From positions 61,250,074-61,314,073 of the forward strand of contig NC_133328.1 of the NCBI RefSeq assembly GCF_042186555.1: a DNA stretch of 64,000 nt, read 5' to 3'. Positions 22,256 through 34,080 of the stretch are shown in pieces (position 1 is the stretch's first letter; each line of letters starts with the position of its first letter). The translations under genes were made by a program, and so were the position numbers. The notes beneath the pieces were generated by a model that was not told where the DNA came from, did not search any database, and worked only from the letters and a program-made list of their open reading frames with translations. The stretch comes from Aquarana catesbeiana. Taxonomy: Eukaryota > Chordata > Amphibia > Anura > Ranidae.

Positions 22256-22509
22256 ACAGTTAAGAGGGGGAATGAGAATCTGCAGCTTTTGAAAAAGTCA
22301 ATAATCAAGCTCAATAAAATATTATTATGCTATATGTTATAAGATAATATTTTATTATTTATCTATTTACTGTGAAATTACTGGTTGGAAGTTATAACTT
22401 CAAACTTCAGTTATTTGTCCATTAAGCCACCTGCTTGAGTACAGTTTTGAAATGAAAATATAGTAAATTACATTAAAAACAATATATAATAATTATTTGT
22501 AGATTACTT

Positions 22510-23125
22510 ATGGTAATTAACCCCTTGCCACCCAGGCCAATTCTGACACTTCTCTCCTACAAGTAATAATCATAATTTTTTGCTAGAAAATTACTCAGAA
22601 CCCACAAACATTATATATATTGTTTTAGCAGACACCCTACGGAATAAAATGGTGGTCATTGCAACTTTTTATGTTAAACGGTATTTGCGCAGCAATTTTT
22701 CAAACGCGTTTTTATTGGAAAAAACTGTTTCATGAATATAAAAAAAAACACATTAAAGATAACCCGATTTTTTGTATAATGTAAAAGATGGTGTTACGCC
22801 AAGTAAATAGATACCTAACATGTCATGCTTTAAAATTGCTCACACTTGTGGAAAGGCGCCAAACTTCAGTACTTAAAAATCTCCGTAGGCGAGGCTTTAA
22901 AATAGGTAAGCGGAGAGACTGGGGCTGTGGGAAACACATGTGGCAGCTTTTACATATAGGTAGTATAACAATCCCAAATAAAAAAGACAAAATGTGTAGC
23001 GCCACTATATAATAAGCAATACAAAGAGAACAGGATACTTTTTCCAACAGGTACATGGTACAGCAGGCACATTTCAGGAATATGAAATGTTTGGGTAACA
23101 AATTCTTTATACCATACAGTTGAAC
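22510..23125 (+). repeat. Dispersed frog repeat (CCCTTGCCACCCAGGCCAAT family)
   Basis: It begins TTAACCCCTTGCCACCCAGG and continues through TTACTCAGAACCCACAAACA, AAATGGTGGTCATTGCAAC and GGCGCCAAACTTCAGTAC. The layout matches a repeat I recall from ranid genomes. It abuts the next repeat at about 23130. Confidence 0.6.
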
Positions 23126-23129
23126 ATGT

Positions 23130-23613
23130 TTATCTGCTTGCCAACTGCCCTATAGCAGTTTTACTGCTACAGGGTGGCAGCTGTGCGCAGGATCACTTAT
23201 ATACGTGATCCTGCACTTCCAGATGGGGGGCGCGATTGCTAGGCACCAGTGGCTCGCCCCCGCTGTGATTACACACAGCAAGAGCTGATCGATGGGGACC
23301 ACGGATTCAATGTCTGCCGGCATCCTTTGATCGCCCCTGATGTTATCCCCTTCCCAGCCAGTGTCATTAGTACAGTGACAGTGCATATTTTTTAGCACCG
23401 ATCACTGTATTAGTGTGACTGGTCCCCAAAAAGTATCAAAAGTGTCAGTAAGTGTCCAATTTGTCTGCCGCAATATCGCAGCCCTGCTATGTCACTGATC
23501 GCTGCTATTACTAGTAATAAAATAAATAAAAATATCCCATAGTTTGTAGACACTGTAACTTTTGCGCAAACCAATCAATATACGCTTATTGGGATTTTTT
23601 TACCAAAAATATG
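23130..23613 (-). repeat. Left part of a TAACCACTT-type repeat split by Tc1
   Basis: It contains the reverse complement of the 5079-6015 family, including TTTTGCGCAAACCAATCAAT at about 23562-23582, and stops at the TA where the Tc1 begins. The remainder resumes at 25687. Confidence 0.7.
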
Positions 23614-25686
23614 TACAGTGCCTTGAAAAAGTATTCACACTCCTTGAAATTTTCCACATTTTATCATGTTGCCACCAAAAACGTAAATGTATTTTATTGT
23701 GATTTTATGTGATAGACCAAAACAACGTGGCACATAATTGTGAAGTGGAAGGAAAATGATAAATGGTTTTCACATTTTTTCTACAAATAAATATCTGAAA
23801 AATGTGGAATGCATTTGTATTCAGCCCCCTTTACTCTGATACCCCTAACTAAAATCTAGTGGAACCAATGGCTTTCAGAAGTCACCTAATTAGTAAATAG
23901 AGTCCACCTGAGTGTAATTTAATCTCAGTATAAATATAGCTGTTCTGTGAAGCCCTCAGAGGTTTGTTAGATAACCTTAGTGAACAAACAGCCTCATGAA
24001 GGCCAAGGAACACACCAGACAGGTCAGGAATAAAGTTGTGGAGAAGTGTAAAGCAGGGTTAGGTTATAAAAAAAAACATCCCAAGCTTTGGACATCTTAC
24101 GGATCACTGTTCAATCCATCATCAAAAAATGGAAAGAGTATGGCACAACTGCAAACCTACCAAGACATGGCCATACATCTAAACTCACAGGCCAGGCAAG
24201 GAGAACATTAATCAGAGAAGCAGCCAAGAGGCCCATGGTAACTCTGGAGGAGCTGCAGAGATCCACAGCTCAGGTGGGAGAATCTGTCCACAGGGCAACT
24301 ATTAGTCATGCACTTCACAAATCTGGCCTTTATAGAAGAGTGACAAGAAGAAAGCCATTGTTAAAAGAAAGCCATAAGAAGTCCCGTTTGCAGTTTGCGA
24401 GAAGCCATGTGGGAGACAAAGCAAACATGTGGAAGAAGGTGCTCTGGTCAGATGGGACCAAAATTGAACTTTTTGGCCTAAAAGCAAAATGCTATGTGTG
24501 ACGGAAAACTAACACTGCACATCACCCTGAACACACCATCCCCACCGTGAAACATGGTGGTGACAGCATCATATTGTGGGGACTGGGGATGCTTTTCTGC
24601 AGCAGTGACAGGGAAGCTGGTCAGAGGTGATGGGAAGATGGATGGAGCCAAATACAGGGCAATCCTAGAAGAAAACCTGTAATGACCTGTACACACTAGT
24701 AGAAATTCCGCCAGCAAAAGTCAGATTAGAGCTTTTGGTTCGAAAATGCGACTGTGTGTATGCTCCATTGGACTTTTGCTGGCGGAATTCCAACCAGCAA
24801 AAGATTGAGAGCATATTCTCAATTTTTCGGTCGGAAAAAGTGCCGATCAGAAATTCTGATTGTCTGTATCAATTACGACGCGCAAAATTCCTACACATGC
24901 TAGGAAACAATTCGACGCATGCTTGGAAGCATTGAACTTCATTTTGTTGGCTCGTCGTAGTGTTATACATCACCGCGTTATTGGCGGTCGAAAGTTCAGC
25001 GAACTTTTGTGTGACCGTGTGTATGCAAGCCAAGCTTGAGCGGAATTCCGTCGGAAAAACCATCCAAGATTTTTCCGACGGAAATTCCGCTTGTGTGTAC
25101 GCAGCAGTAGAATCTGCAAAAGACTTGAGACTGGGGTGGAGGTTCACCTTCCAGCAAGGCAACGACGTACACATACAGCCAATGCTACAATGGAATGGTT
25201 TAGATGAAAGCATATTCATGTGTTAGAATAGCCCAGTCAAAGTCCAGACCTGAATCCAATTGAGAATCTGTGGCAAGACTTGAAAATTGCTGTTCACAGA
25301 CGCTCTCCATCCAATCTGCCAGAGCTTGAGATATTTTGCAAAGAAAAATGGGCAAAAATGTCACTCTCTAGATGTGCAAAGCTGGTAGAGACATCCCCAA
25401 AAAGACTCGCAGCTGTAATTGCAGTGAAAGGTGGTTCTACAAAGTATTGACTCAGGAGGGCTGAATACAAATGTATATCACACTTTTCACATATTTATTT
25501 GTAAAAAATGTTGAAAACCATTTATAATTTTCCTTCCACTTCACAATTATGTGCCACTTTGTGTTGGTCTATCTGACAGAGCTTGAGCTATTGCAAAGAA
25601 GAATGGGCAAACATGGTAATCTCTAGATGTGCAAAGCTGGTAAAGACAGTCACATACCCAAAAAGACAAAGTATTGACTCAGGGGG
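23614..25686 (+). mobile_element. Tc1/mariner element, defective
   Basis: It starts at TA followed by CAGTGCCTTGAAAAAGTATT, a Tc1-type inverted terminus. The transposase relic runs from about 23996: helix-turn-helix region with frameshifts, then WSDGTKIELFG (first catalytic Asp), then an inserted MITE, then QQGNDVHI, where the family has QQDN, so the second Asp is replaced by Gly. The catalytic Glu is still present in NPIENLWQD at about 25255. After GTGTTGGTCTATC the right terminus is missing. It is replaced by a second copy of an internal segment (25579-25686, compare 25322-25457). The element cannot encode an active enzyme. Confidence 0.9.
24683..25106. mobile_element. Harbinger-type MITE nested in the Tc1, subfamily C
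   Basis: It reads TGACCTGTACACACTAGTAG to GCTTGTGTGTACGCAGCA and splits the Tc1 between CCTG and GAATCTGC. The flanking TAA and GTA each differ by one or two bases from the TTA expected at that site in Tc1. The interior words GAAATTCCGCCAGCAAAAG and complement mark a different subfamily from 2601. Confidence 0.85.
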
Positions 25687-25893
25687 GCCTGAGCGCAAAA
25701 AATAAAAACCGCAGTGGTGATCAAATACCATCAAAAGACAGCTCTATTAGTGGGAAAAAAAGGACATACATTTTATTTGGTTACAGTGTCACATGACTGC
25801 GCAATTGTCAGTTAAAACAACGCAGTGCCACATCGCAAAAAATGGCCTGGTCTGGAAGGGGGGTAAATCTTCCAGAGGTCAAGTGGTTAAATA
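25687..25893 (-). repeat. Right part of the split TAACCACTT-type repeat
   Basis: It resumes with GCGCAAAAAATAAAAACCGC and ends GAGGTCAAGTGGTTAA. Compared with 5079-6015, roughly 100-130 bp at the junction are missing, so a deletion accompanied the rearrangement of the Tc1 right end. Confidence 0.7.
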
Positions 25894-25909
25894 GCATTTC
25901 TTTGCAAAT

Positions 25910-26135
25910 TAAAGCGTATGTAAAACCAATACCTTTTTTTTTTTGTATGGAGTAAAACCCCTGTCAGCTTATTTTATGCTGTTTTGTCCAGTTGAAGAGA
26001 TATCCCTTCACTTCTTGGCTCACAGAACAGGAAGTGAAAGACAATCTCTAAAAAGTGAGGGAATGCAGTTCTTGTTCTGGCGATGACTGTACCATCTTCG
26101 ATTCCCCCTCACTGTCTATTTCGGTCAACTGGACA
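25910..26135. repeat. Fragment of the AGAGGGTTATAAC MITE family
   Basis: It shows ACAGGAAGTGAAAGACAATC and GATATCCCTTCACTTC. Degraded and non-coding. Confidence 0.45.
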
Positions 26136-26189
26136 AAACCAGAGAGTGAATAAAGAGTAAATGTGAGCAAAAAGGTTTCCTAATTCTAA

Positions 26190-26484
26190 AAGCCGGCCAT
26201 AAATGGTTCGAAAATTTGTCCGGTTCAACAGGGAATTTTGATCCATGTATGGGCACTGCGGTTGTACGGAAGTCAATTTACGGGCCAACTTCTGCACAAT
26301 TGCCGTGGCAGATTTTCCCACCTCGATCTGCACTGCAAGCTATAACCCGCAATGCTGATCAGTGTATTCTGACGACGGGGAAGTCTCAGCGGGAAGGTTT
26401 CTCTCATCCCCCTTGGTCAGTTTTGGTTTTTTTGTTCAACCCGCTGCATAAACGAAAGAAAAGCAGAGTTATCTATGGCCAGCC
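26190..26484. mobile_element. MITE (AGCCGGCCATA family)
   Basis: The left end AGCCGGCCATAAATGG faces the right end CTATGGCCAGCC, with TAA on both sides (26187-26189, 26485-26487). The 3-bp TAA suggests Harbinger-type insertion. Open frames within it are spurious. Confidence 0.6.
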
Positions 26485-26489
26485 TAAGT

Positions 26490-27550
26490 CCATGCAAATA
26501 CCAATCTTTGGAAAAATTATTGTTTGCTTTGGGGATCTGAAGTAACTTCTGGAAAGGGTATACAGAAACAATGCAGGGGCTCTATTGCACCTTATTGTTC
26601 ATACTGTACAGAATCATTGTCAAACTGTTCCTTAAATTGCAGCTGAGGTACACAAAGAAAAAACTGCTAGAAGGTAGAATTGTTTTTGGCAGAAGAAAAA
26701 GTCTCTCCTCCCAAACATGTTTTCCCTGGCCACTAGCAATGTTTTAGTAAGTGTGCACTGTCTGCAGTGCATGAACAGTGTACATCCATGGCTCATCACT
26801 GTAAGATACCAATACTAGAGCCTGGCATGATGTAGTTGTTGGGCGCACATGCAGGAGTTATATCATCAGTGGCTGCCCAATGGTGGAAGTGGAATCACAC
26901 TGGACCTAGGCGAAATGGCAATCAACATAGCAGCATGGGGGGTGAAGTAACTACAGCAAGCCTGGACCTCAATGCTTGCACACTATGGCACCTGGCAGAC
27001 TTAAACTCACCCTGTCATGACTAGTTCACTTATATGCTAAGCACACCCTCTAAAACTAGACTCGAGCATCTACACACACCTTTCTGGCAGCCCATATGTT
27101 CAAATTCCGTTGCTTTGCTGCTCCCTGGCCAATACACTTAAGGTTGTTATTGTGTGCTGCTCTCCCTAACACGTGCTTGTACAGGATGCAGGACCCAGCA
27201 GGAGGAACCACAGAGCAGGTATTCAACACATCAGACATGGACCTCCGGAACATAAGTATAGATGCTCTTCTTTAATAGGTTTGTGGTGATCACAAGCCTG
27301 TATTATGACAATTTGCATGCTACTATTGCTGACCTTGTAACATTTTGAATAATTGTAAAATTTTCTGTAAAAAAAGTGTTAAAGTGTTGTGAGTACCTAT
27401 ATCCAAAATGCTATGTTTAAAAATATTTGTGGAGGATTTTGTGGACTTTAATGGTACCGTCATAGGGACCTTTAAGGTTGGTGTGCCATCCTGGCCTATG
27501 GTAAGCGCTTTTTTTGAATTTATGACATACCTTTGTTATTGTTTTGATTG
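26490..27550. other. No gene seen (intron)
   Basis: No exon, RNA gene or complete repeat is recognised. Frames at 26836-27024 and 27408-27614 have no supporting features. Confidence 0.4.
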
Positions 27551-27561
27551 TTTCTCTATAG

Positions 27562-27696
27562 CAGTGATGGCGAACCTTGGCACTCCAGATGTTTTAGAAC
27601 TACATTTCCCATGATGCTCAACTACACTGCAGAGTGCATGATCATCATGGTAAATGTAATTCTAAAACATCTGGGGTGCCAAGGTTCGCATCACTG
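27562..27696. mobile_element. hAT-type MITE with perfect 8-bp duplication
   Basis: Its ends are CAGTGATGGCGAACCTTGGC and GCCAAGGTTCGCATCACTG, with CTCTATAG on each side (27554-27561, 27697-27704). The 135-bp element is palindromic through ACATCTGG and ATGATG. It interrupts, or lies just upstream of, the tail that holds the motif at 27721. Confidence 0.9.
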
Positions 27697-27718
27697 CTCT
27701 ATAGATATTTGTGCTCTC

Positions 27719-27765
27719 TACTCCTGAGAAAGCGGCAATAAGCCACGAAACATGTTGAGAAGAAT
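27719..27765 (+). ncRNA. Hammerhead-ribozyme-like motif
   Basis: The order is CUC, CUGAGAA (G8 changed), GCGGC-AAUAA-GCCAC stem II with one mismatch, GAAA (27747-27750), C-AU-GU, U, then GAG closing stem I with CUC. AATAAA follows at 27923 and the tail continues to about 27990 (GGCAGTACCATTAAAGTCC). Confidence 0.4.
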
Positions 27766-27989
27766 TTGAATAAGACTTATGAGAAAGACTGTACCATGTT
27801 GTCATTTAGTATCACCCTGTATTGATTCCAACTATTAGAAAGCCCTTTTAGTGCTTAATAATTGGCATGTGTATGTATATATAACACCCCCCCACACACA
27901 TTTTTTTAATTATCAATTTTGTAATAAAATATGTTTTTATAACTAATTACTGGTGTCTATGGCAGTACCATTAAAGTCCACAAAAGCCT

Positions 27990-29370
27990 GCACAAATATT
28001 TTTAGACCTTGCTGACTGCCTGGCTGCCTCTCATTTCAATAGCTGTGCATCACTGGCCCTGAACAAACATGAAACAAGTCAAAGGGAAATTAGAACTGAT
28101 CAGTACAATTTTTATGACGTAATGACTAGGAAAGTATATAAGCCTTTGGATCAACATGACAGCCAGGCAACTAACATTAGCATAGTAAAAGAATAGCAGT
28201 AGCAGCCTCCTTGCTTCTTTATATGTTCCTTTCAAGTAAATATCACACCTCACTACATCACCTTAATTTTAAATGGCTTTATTTCTGATAAACTATTGTA
28301 ATATTTACAAAAAACAGCATTATACTTTTGTTTATTGTCCCCTTTTATCTGAACCCCTGGCAGGTTTTAATATTAATTAATGTGGTTGATGGTGACTGTT
28401 GGACAAAGTATGTTCACGTCTTAATTACTACACAATGTCTACAGCTCTTTTAATCTGTCACTGACAGATAATAATAATTAGTGCTACATGTTCCAGGAAG
28501 TCAGCAACACAACACGGTACACTTGCCACCCATCCTTGGTGTCTGGGGGCAGTCCAGGCTTTGGAGATTTGTCACTTTCAGCGTTTGTCTCTGGAAATCT
28601 CCTGATTTTGATCTCATAATAAAATCCCATATTAAATGTATTTTGAATTGTCAACCTTCCTTTTTCAGCTGTCTCAAGGCACACTTCAACCATCCCGCTG
28701 AGCAGGTGTAGGCAGTTATATCTGAATCAGCAACAATTTTTTATTCTAATTTTGTTATTGATAATTAAAAGAAAATCAAGGATCCTATAGGCAGGTTGTT
28801 TTCCTCTCCTGTGTCATGACTTTGTATTTGTCTGAAGTCTCTTAATTGGCCTCTTTTATTATTGTACAGTACAATATGTTGTCACTCTATAAATAAGGAT
28901 AATAAAAACAATAAAGAGCCAATGACTGCTACTATGAAATGCGTGACTTACAACCTATTGCTTTATTAAAATAAGTTACTGTTAAATTCTCACTTAGCCT
29001 AAACCAAAGTTCCTTTTTGTTTTTTTTTGTTTTGTTTTTTTTTAATCCAAAAGAGTTCTTATGAGTATTAAAAAACTTTACAACATCAATGCTGACAAAG
29101 ACATACACCGATGTTGTACATATTTAGTAAAAGCATGGTTTTCTTTCAATACTATTTCCACACAGCTCTTCTATTCATGCTATTTGAGGACATTGCTTTC
29201 AGGCTTTAATATATGACAATGTTAATGCACAATAAAGAATCTAAAGCTGTGTTCATTTTATGACCCTTTAAATTTGTAAAGTAATTAGGCTTTTTAACTT
29301 ATTTGTAAGGTGCCATTTCTATTTCAAATTTTATTCCTGAAATTATGTATTTGGTCAGTACATTGGGCAC
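27990..29370. other. No gene seen (intron)
   Basis: This is AT-rich sequence with poly-T tracts near 29020-29042. No repeat family or exon is recognised before the splice donor at 29375. Confidence 0.4.
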
Positions 29371-29374
29371 TTAC

Positions 29375-29934
29375 CTGGCTTGATATCACAGGTGAGCTGA
29401 ACTCCCAGTGGAGCTCCTCCCAGTTCTGCATTGGCGTATTGGAATTCCGGTACTTCACCAATGAAGTGTGCCGCTCTGTCTGACAAACGCACAACACCCT
29501 GCTGTCCTTCTGCAGGTGGGCATCCCTCCCCGGTGCACAAAACTCTCCCTCGAGACTTCATGCGGATCCGCAGGGGCAATTTGCATTCAATTCCTTTGCA
29601 GTCTTTGGTGGCATTGTTGTTTAGGTGTGGAGCTCCTCCCCAAGTGTCTGTGGTACCTGAAACTTCAGCTCTTGAGGATGCTGAGGGCAGCTGGCTAGCT
29701 CTCCCAGGTTGTAAAAAGCCATCACTGCTAGCTGTGTGTTGGTATGAACGAGAAGCTCTGTTGGCTTTGGCTGGGCATCTGGTGCCCACACATGGTTTTT
29801 GTTGGTCACTGTCTGTAGAGCCGCTGGTACAGGACGGACCCCCTGTGCATCTCTCCGCAGGGACTTCATAACAAACAAGAAGGAAGAACAGACAACTCAG
29901 TCTTGCAGAGGACTGCCAACTCACCATTGTTACC
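29375..29934 (-). CDS. First coding exon: signal peptide and C-x-G-x-C motifs
   Basis: On the minus strand a polypyrimidine-AG acceptor (TTTTTGATTTGCAG) ends at 29935. The start codon at 29927-29925 sits in a strong context (ACAATGG). The exon encodes residues 1-184 and the first base of codon 185, then GTAAGT. Residues 1-24 are a signal peptide (MVSW, then a hydrophobic LSCLFFLLVCY core, cleavage probably after VPA). The mature region has four short cysteine motifs: CTGGPSC (27-33), CVGTRC, CKGIEC and CTGEGC. They are spread through a Ser/Thr/Ala-rich, probably disordered and glycosylated stretch (NNNATK sequon). The last 50 residues look globular, with one more cysteine (LTCDIKPG). The reading frame joins exactly to the exon at 4988. 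No paralogue is recognised; a secreted matrix or signalling protein is the cautious inference. Confidence 0.78.
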
Positions 29935-29939
29935 TGCAA

Positions 29940-31690
29940 ATCAAAAAATAAAAATTAAGAACCTTAACTGTTACCCAACAGCCAATTCAACATAATTACT
30001 CTGGAATCGAATGCATTATGACATTCAGCTTCTCTAAACAGCTGTGCTGAGATCTTTGGAGAATACAGCTGTGAGCAAGTTCACATCTCTGAGTACTCTG
30101 TGACACATAAAATGCATTCTTCCATGCCAACAAAATAGAACCTCTTTAATGTCTCTACATAAAAGCTTTCGGAGCATGTGTTTGCAATTGTCTCTCTTTT
30201 AGTGTTCTTGGATTCAAGTATTTTCGTTAAGCTAGAATAGATTTGTAAAGAGACCTTTTTATGGCAGGAATACCTTGGGAAGGCTTGCAGGGTCTAGTCT
30301 TCTATGCTGCTACCTCCAATTAATGACTTATCATCTGTGCAGAGTGCTCGCTCTATCCAAGCAAGTGTGACCTCTACAGAGCTACAGGCTGGAGAATGTT
30401 ATGTGCAACATTCCTCAGATTTCATTAGCTTCAAATTTCTTAGAGACCACCCATTAACCCTCCCCTCACAAGCCTAAATTGTTCTGCAACTTACCTTAAA
30501 TGAAAGTCTCATTCTGCAGTTCCCTCTACGATTCTTCATTTATATACTGTACAAACAGCCATGCTGGTTTGTGAATTCCATGTCAGCTTTTCAGTCGTTC
30601 ATTAAGAGTGTCCTGGGTTCCCCCATGCTGTCACTTTGATAGAGGAGAGAAGAATAAGGTTAAGTGTTAGTGACTCCCTCAAATGTAAATCCAAGTTTTA
30701 GCCTAATTATGGTAGCCAGGAGCAGGAATGCTTTTCATTGTGTAGTCAATCTTCTCTTTCAGACTGGAGTTGGTAAAACCTTTTTTTTTTTTTCATTACT
30801 CTCCAAGGTTCAGCTATATTCAAGATGTTTAAGAGCTATTGGGTTTCAAGACCACTTCCTGCATTTTTGTGGGGATAGATAATTTACTTACAAAAACAAA
30901 AACAGAAGCCAAGAATAGGTATATCTCCAACTCTCTCCGTTGACTTCCATATAAATGAAAACATAAGTAGGAATATTTCAACATGTCTATTCGAGGAGAA
31001 TTTCATCTTTGTTTTCAATGGGGACAGAACAAAGGATCCTGAAGTGTTTCCATGCCAAGTGCTAGATAAAAAAAAATTGGAAAAGGAATTCTCCAGACCT
31101 TGTTTAATTTACCATATATCAAACAAAGTCTATGGCTCGCTGGGGGGTTCTACAAACACACCGTGTAAGACATCCCAACAGAGAATGACTGTTGCCTTTT
31201 CTGGTTGAGTTTGGAGGATGAGGCAAAGCATGGCATGTGTGAGGACACTCGTGATTGGTAAATGTATGTTTTGCATGAAAAAATTACTTGGAAGCCTCTG
31301 AAAACTTAAATTAACACCTGTTAAGTAATTTTATCATTTTTTTCCCAAATTTCCACCTTTTTAATTTTCTACAAACCTAATGGTCAAAGTATATTTATAG
31401 TCAAAACTATAAAACCTCTGACAATTTGTTGCTCCCTGCTCCCATTTTGTTATTTCTTTTTTTTTTTATTTCCACTTAGTTCCTGTTCTGCAGAAGCATT
31501 GAAAAATGAGAAAAAAATCTCTTGAAATTTCCCTCAAAAAAAGTTGTCACTGGAACAATGGAAAATTAAAGTGCCCTTCGTTTGGCTTTAAATGCATTTC
31601 TAAATTGTACCTCATTCTCTCTTTATATTAGCCTCTGGTAGTGATCATCAAAGCAGACTTCATACTGAGAGGGATGTAGAAGCACTGTAA
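29940..31690. other. No gene seen upstream of the first coding exon
   Basis: A 5' UTR exon and promoter are expected somewhere to the right, but none can be picked out. There is no CpG-rich stretch or clear TATA context here. Poly-T runs lie at 30781-30793 and 31459-31469. Confidence 0.35.
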
Positions 31691-31990
31691 GCCAATCAGC
31701 TTAAAGCAATATTGAACACAAAACCAAAAATGCAATTATTAGATGTGGTGGCTACATTCCTTTTCTTTTTTGAGGCTTTTTTCCCTTTGTTTTCACCTGG
31801 TGATCGGGCCAGTAAAACTCCTGCTTTACTAGAATGCCTCCACTCTGGATGAAGGAGCAACAAAAGGAAGAAAAAACGCAGACTGCCAACACATAGCTTG
31901 TCCCGTCATGTCACTTCTGAAGCTGCAACTGAAACACTTTCGGTGAGCAGCACATCTAACAGGAAGGTTAGATGCACTAGCAGATTTAGA
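31690..31990. repeat. Dispersed frog repeat fragment
   Basis: The block GCAGACTGCCAACACATAG recurs as GCAGACTGCCGACACACAT at about 34778. A related beginning (AACCCAAAAACAAAAATG) occurs at 49257. Family recalled as common; borders approximate. Confidence 0.45.
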
Positions 31991-33310
31991 TACATTAACA
32001 GGTTTACCCTTATCATGACCAAGCCATTTTTTGCGATACGGCACTGCGTTACTTTAACTGACAATTGCGCGGTCGTGATCATTTGCTGTACACAAATAAA
32101 ATATATGTCCTCTTTTTTTTCCACAAATTATGCCGCGTACACACGAGCGGACTTTACGGCAGACTTTGCCCGGCGGACTGGATTTCGTCAGACAATTCGA
32201 TCGTGTGTGGGCTCCAGCGGACTTTGTTTTCTCAAAAGTTGGACGGACTTAGATTTGAAACATGTTTTAAATTAATCCGTCGAAATCGAGTCCGGTCGAA
32301 AAGTCCGCTCGTCTGTATGCTAGTTCGACGGACAAAAAGCCACGCTAGGGCAGCTATTGGCTACTGACTATGAACTTCCTTGTTTTAGTCCGGTCGTATG
32401 TCATCACGTACGAATTCGACAGACTTTGGTGGATTGTGTGTAGGCAAGTCCGTTCATTCAGAAAGTCCGTCCTAAAGTACGTCGAAAAGTCCGCCGAGCA
32501 AAGTCTGCCGTAAAGTCCGCTCGTGTGTACGCGGCATTAGGCTTTCTTTTGGTGGTATTTGATCACCTCTGCAGTTTTTATTTTTGGCGCTATAAGCAAA
32601 AAAAGACCCACAATTTTGAAAAAAAAAAACAATATTTTTTACTTTATGCTATGAAACATATCCAATAAAAAAAATGTAAAAAATCTAATTTCTTCAGCAG
32701 TTTAGGCCACAATGTATTTTGCTTCATATTTTTGGTAAAATAAATCCCAATAAGTGTATATTGATTGGTTTGCGCAAAAGTTATAACGTCTAGAAACTAT
32801 GGAATATATTTATGGAATTTTTATTTATTTTATATTTTTTACTAGAAATGGTGGCGATCATCCTTTTTTAGTGGCACTGCGACATTGCGGCAGACAAATT
32901 GGACACCTAACTGACACTTTTGAAACTGGGGACCAGTGACACTAATACAGTGATCAGTGCTAAATAATATGCACTCTAACTGTACTAATGCCACTGGCAG
33001 GGAAGAGGTTAACATCAGGGTCGATCAAAGAGTTAAGTGTCTTCCTAGGGGGTGCTTTCTAACTGTGGGAGGAATGCTGTGACTGGAGGAAAAGAGAGAT
33101 CTGTGTTTCTGCTTAAACACAAGATCTCCATCTTCCTTCCTCACAGAACGGTGGTCTGCCTTGTTTACACAAGCAGACCGCGTTTCGTCCAATCACAGTC
33201 GGTCGCCGGCGGTGCGTGCGTGCGCTCCAGACCTGCTGCACAAATTCACGTACCTGTACGTGATTTCGCGAAGGAGGGCCACCTTACCGCAGTATATATC
33301 CTTAAATGGT
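31990..33310 (+). repeat. TAACCACTT-family repeat split by a MITE
   Basis: It matches 5079-6015 in order: AATTGCGCGGTCGTG, then (after the MITE) GGTGGTATTTGATCACCTCT, ATTGATTGGTTTGCGCAAAA, and a GC-rich right third (about 33160-33290). The MITE is inserted at a TTA near 32128. Confidence 0.75.
32131..32536 (+). mobile_element. Harbinger-type MITE, subfamily A, nested
   Basis: The ends are TGCCGCGTACACACGAGCGG and CTCGTGTGTACGCGGCA, with TTA on both sides (32128-32130, 32537-32539). The internal block GGGCAGCTATTGGCTACTG is shared with the 2601 copy in the same orientation. Confidence 0.92.
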
Positions 33311-34080
33311 CAAATAAATTGAAGCCAAATTCCAGCTAACACTTTTTAAGCAGGTAAAGCAACAGTTTTTTCCTTTTGGGATAAAGGCTTTACTTAATTA
33401 AATAAAAGGTGATCATTGTAAGCACTCCTGTCATTGTTAAATGGCCTTCTAATTGCTACATCTGCAGGACAGCTTGTTCTGTTGAAAAACAGCAGATTTA
33501 CTGGCAGAATCACCAGGTGAAAATAAAAGAAAGAAAGCCTGGCCAGGAAAGTAATGGCGAGCATGCCCCCCCCCCCCCCCCCCAACCAAACCAGCACACT
33601 TGCCCTTAACATGGGGGGTTACCCCACTGGGCATGTTACCCTAACAAAGCACAATGTCCCCATGTTAATAAGAACAAGGGTCTCTCCCTCACAAACCTGG
33701 CCCAGTGGTTGTGGTTGTCTGTGCGCTGGGTCTTATCGGAATCTAGAAGCACCCTTTACCAATAAAGGGGCACCCAACCCCCTCTTCCCATGTTAAAGAG
33801 TTAAAAAGTCTTACAATGTACATCTATTGCCAGTTATGTAGTCCAGTGATACAGTTCCATGTCATTCACAATCTCTGATCGGCACAATGGCCGACAGATC
33901 ACTTTCTGTTTGCAGTTTCTCTAAGGGGACACCATGATTTGAGCAGTTTTGAGAGGATATATAAACAAGTTTGATGTCTGACACAAGAGGACCCCTCGAT
34001 AATATCCTATATGACGAAACCTGTCAGGGAGGAGCCACTGGTGCCACAGTGACATCAGGCCACTGTTCGATTCCGGGTCG
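33310..34080. other. No gene; poly-C tract
   Basis: An 18-base C run lies at 33566-33583. The minus-strand frames running through it as glycine stretches are low-complexity artefacts. The rest is not recognised. Confidence 0.45.

Larger units (their letters stand above)
4989..29374 (-). other. Large phase-1 intron of the minus-strand gene
   Basis: The donor is CCAG/GTAAGT at 29375/29374 and the acceptor is CTTACAG ending at 4989. The glycine codon is split G/GA across it, which agrees with both reading frames. The 24.4-kb interval holds no other convincing minus-strand exon. It is filled with nested transposons, including the 3.37-kb palindrome and the 31-bp minisatellite. Confidence 0.7.

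Noticed and set aside
29431..29871. Plus-strand 146-codon frame opposite the signal-peptide exon
   Set aside because: It is the antisense shadow of a coding exon with Kozak context, signal peptide and matching intron phase on the minus strand.
33394..33634. Glycine-rich minus-strand frames
   Set aside because: They are translations of an 18-base C run and its surroundings, not a coding signal.
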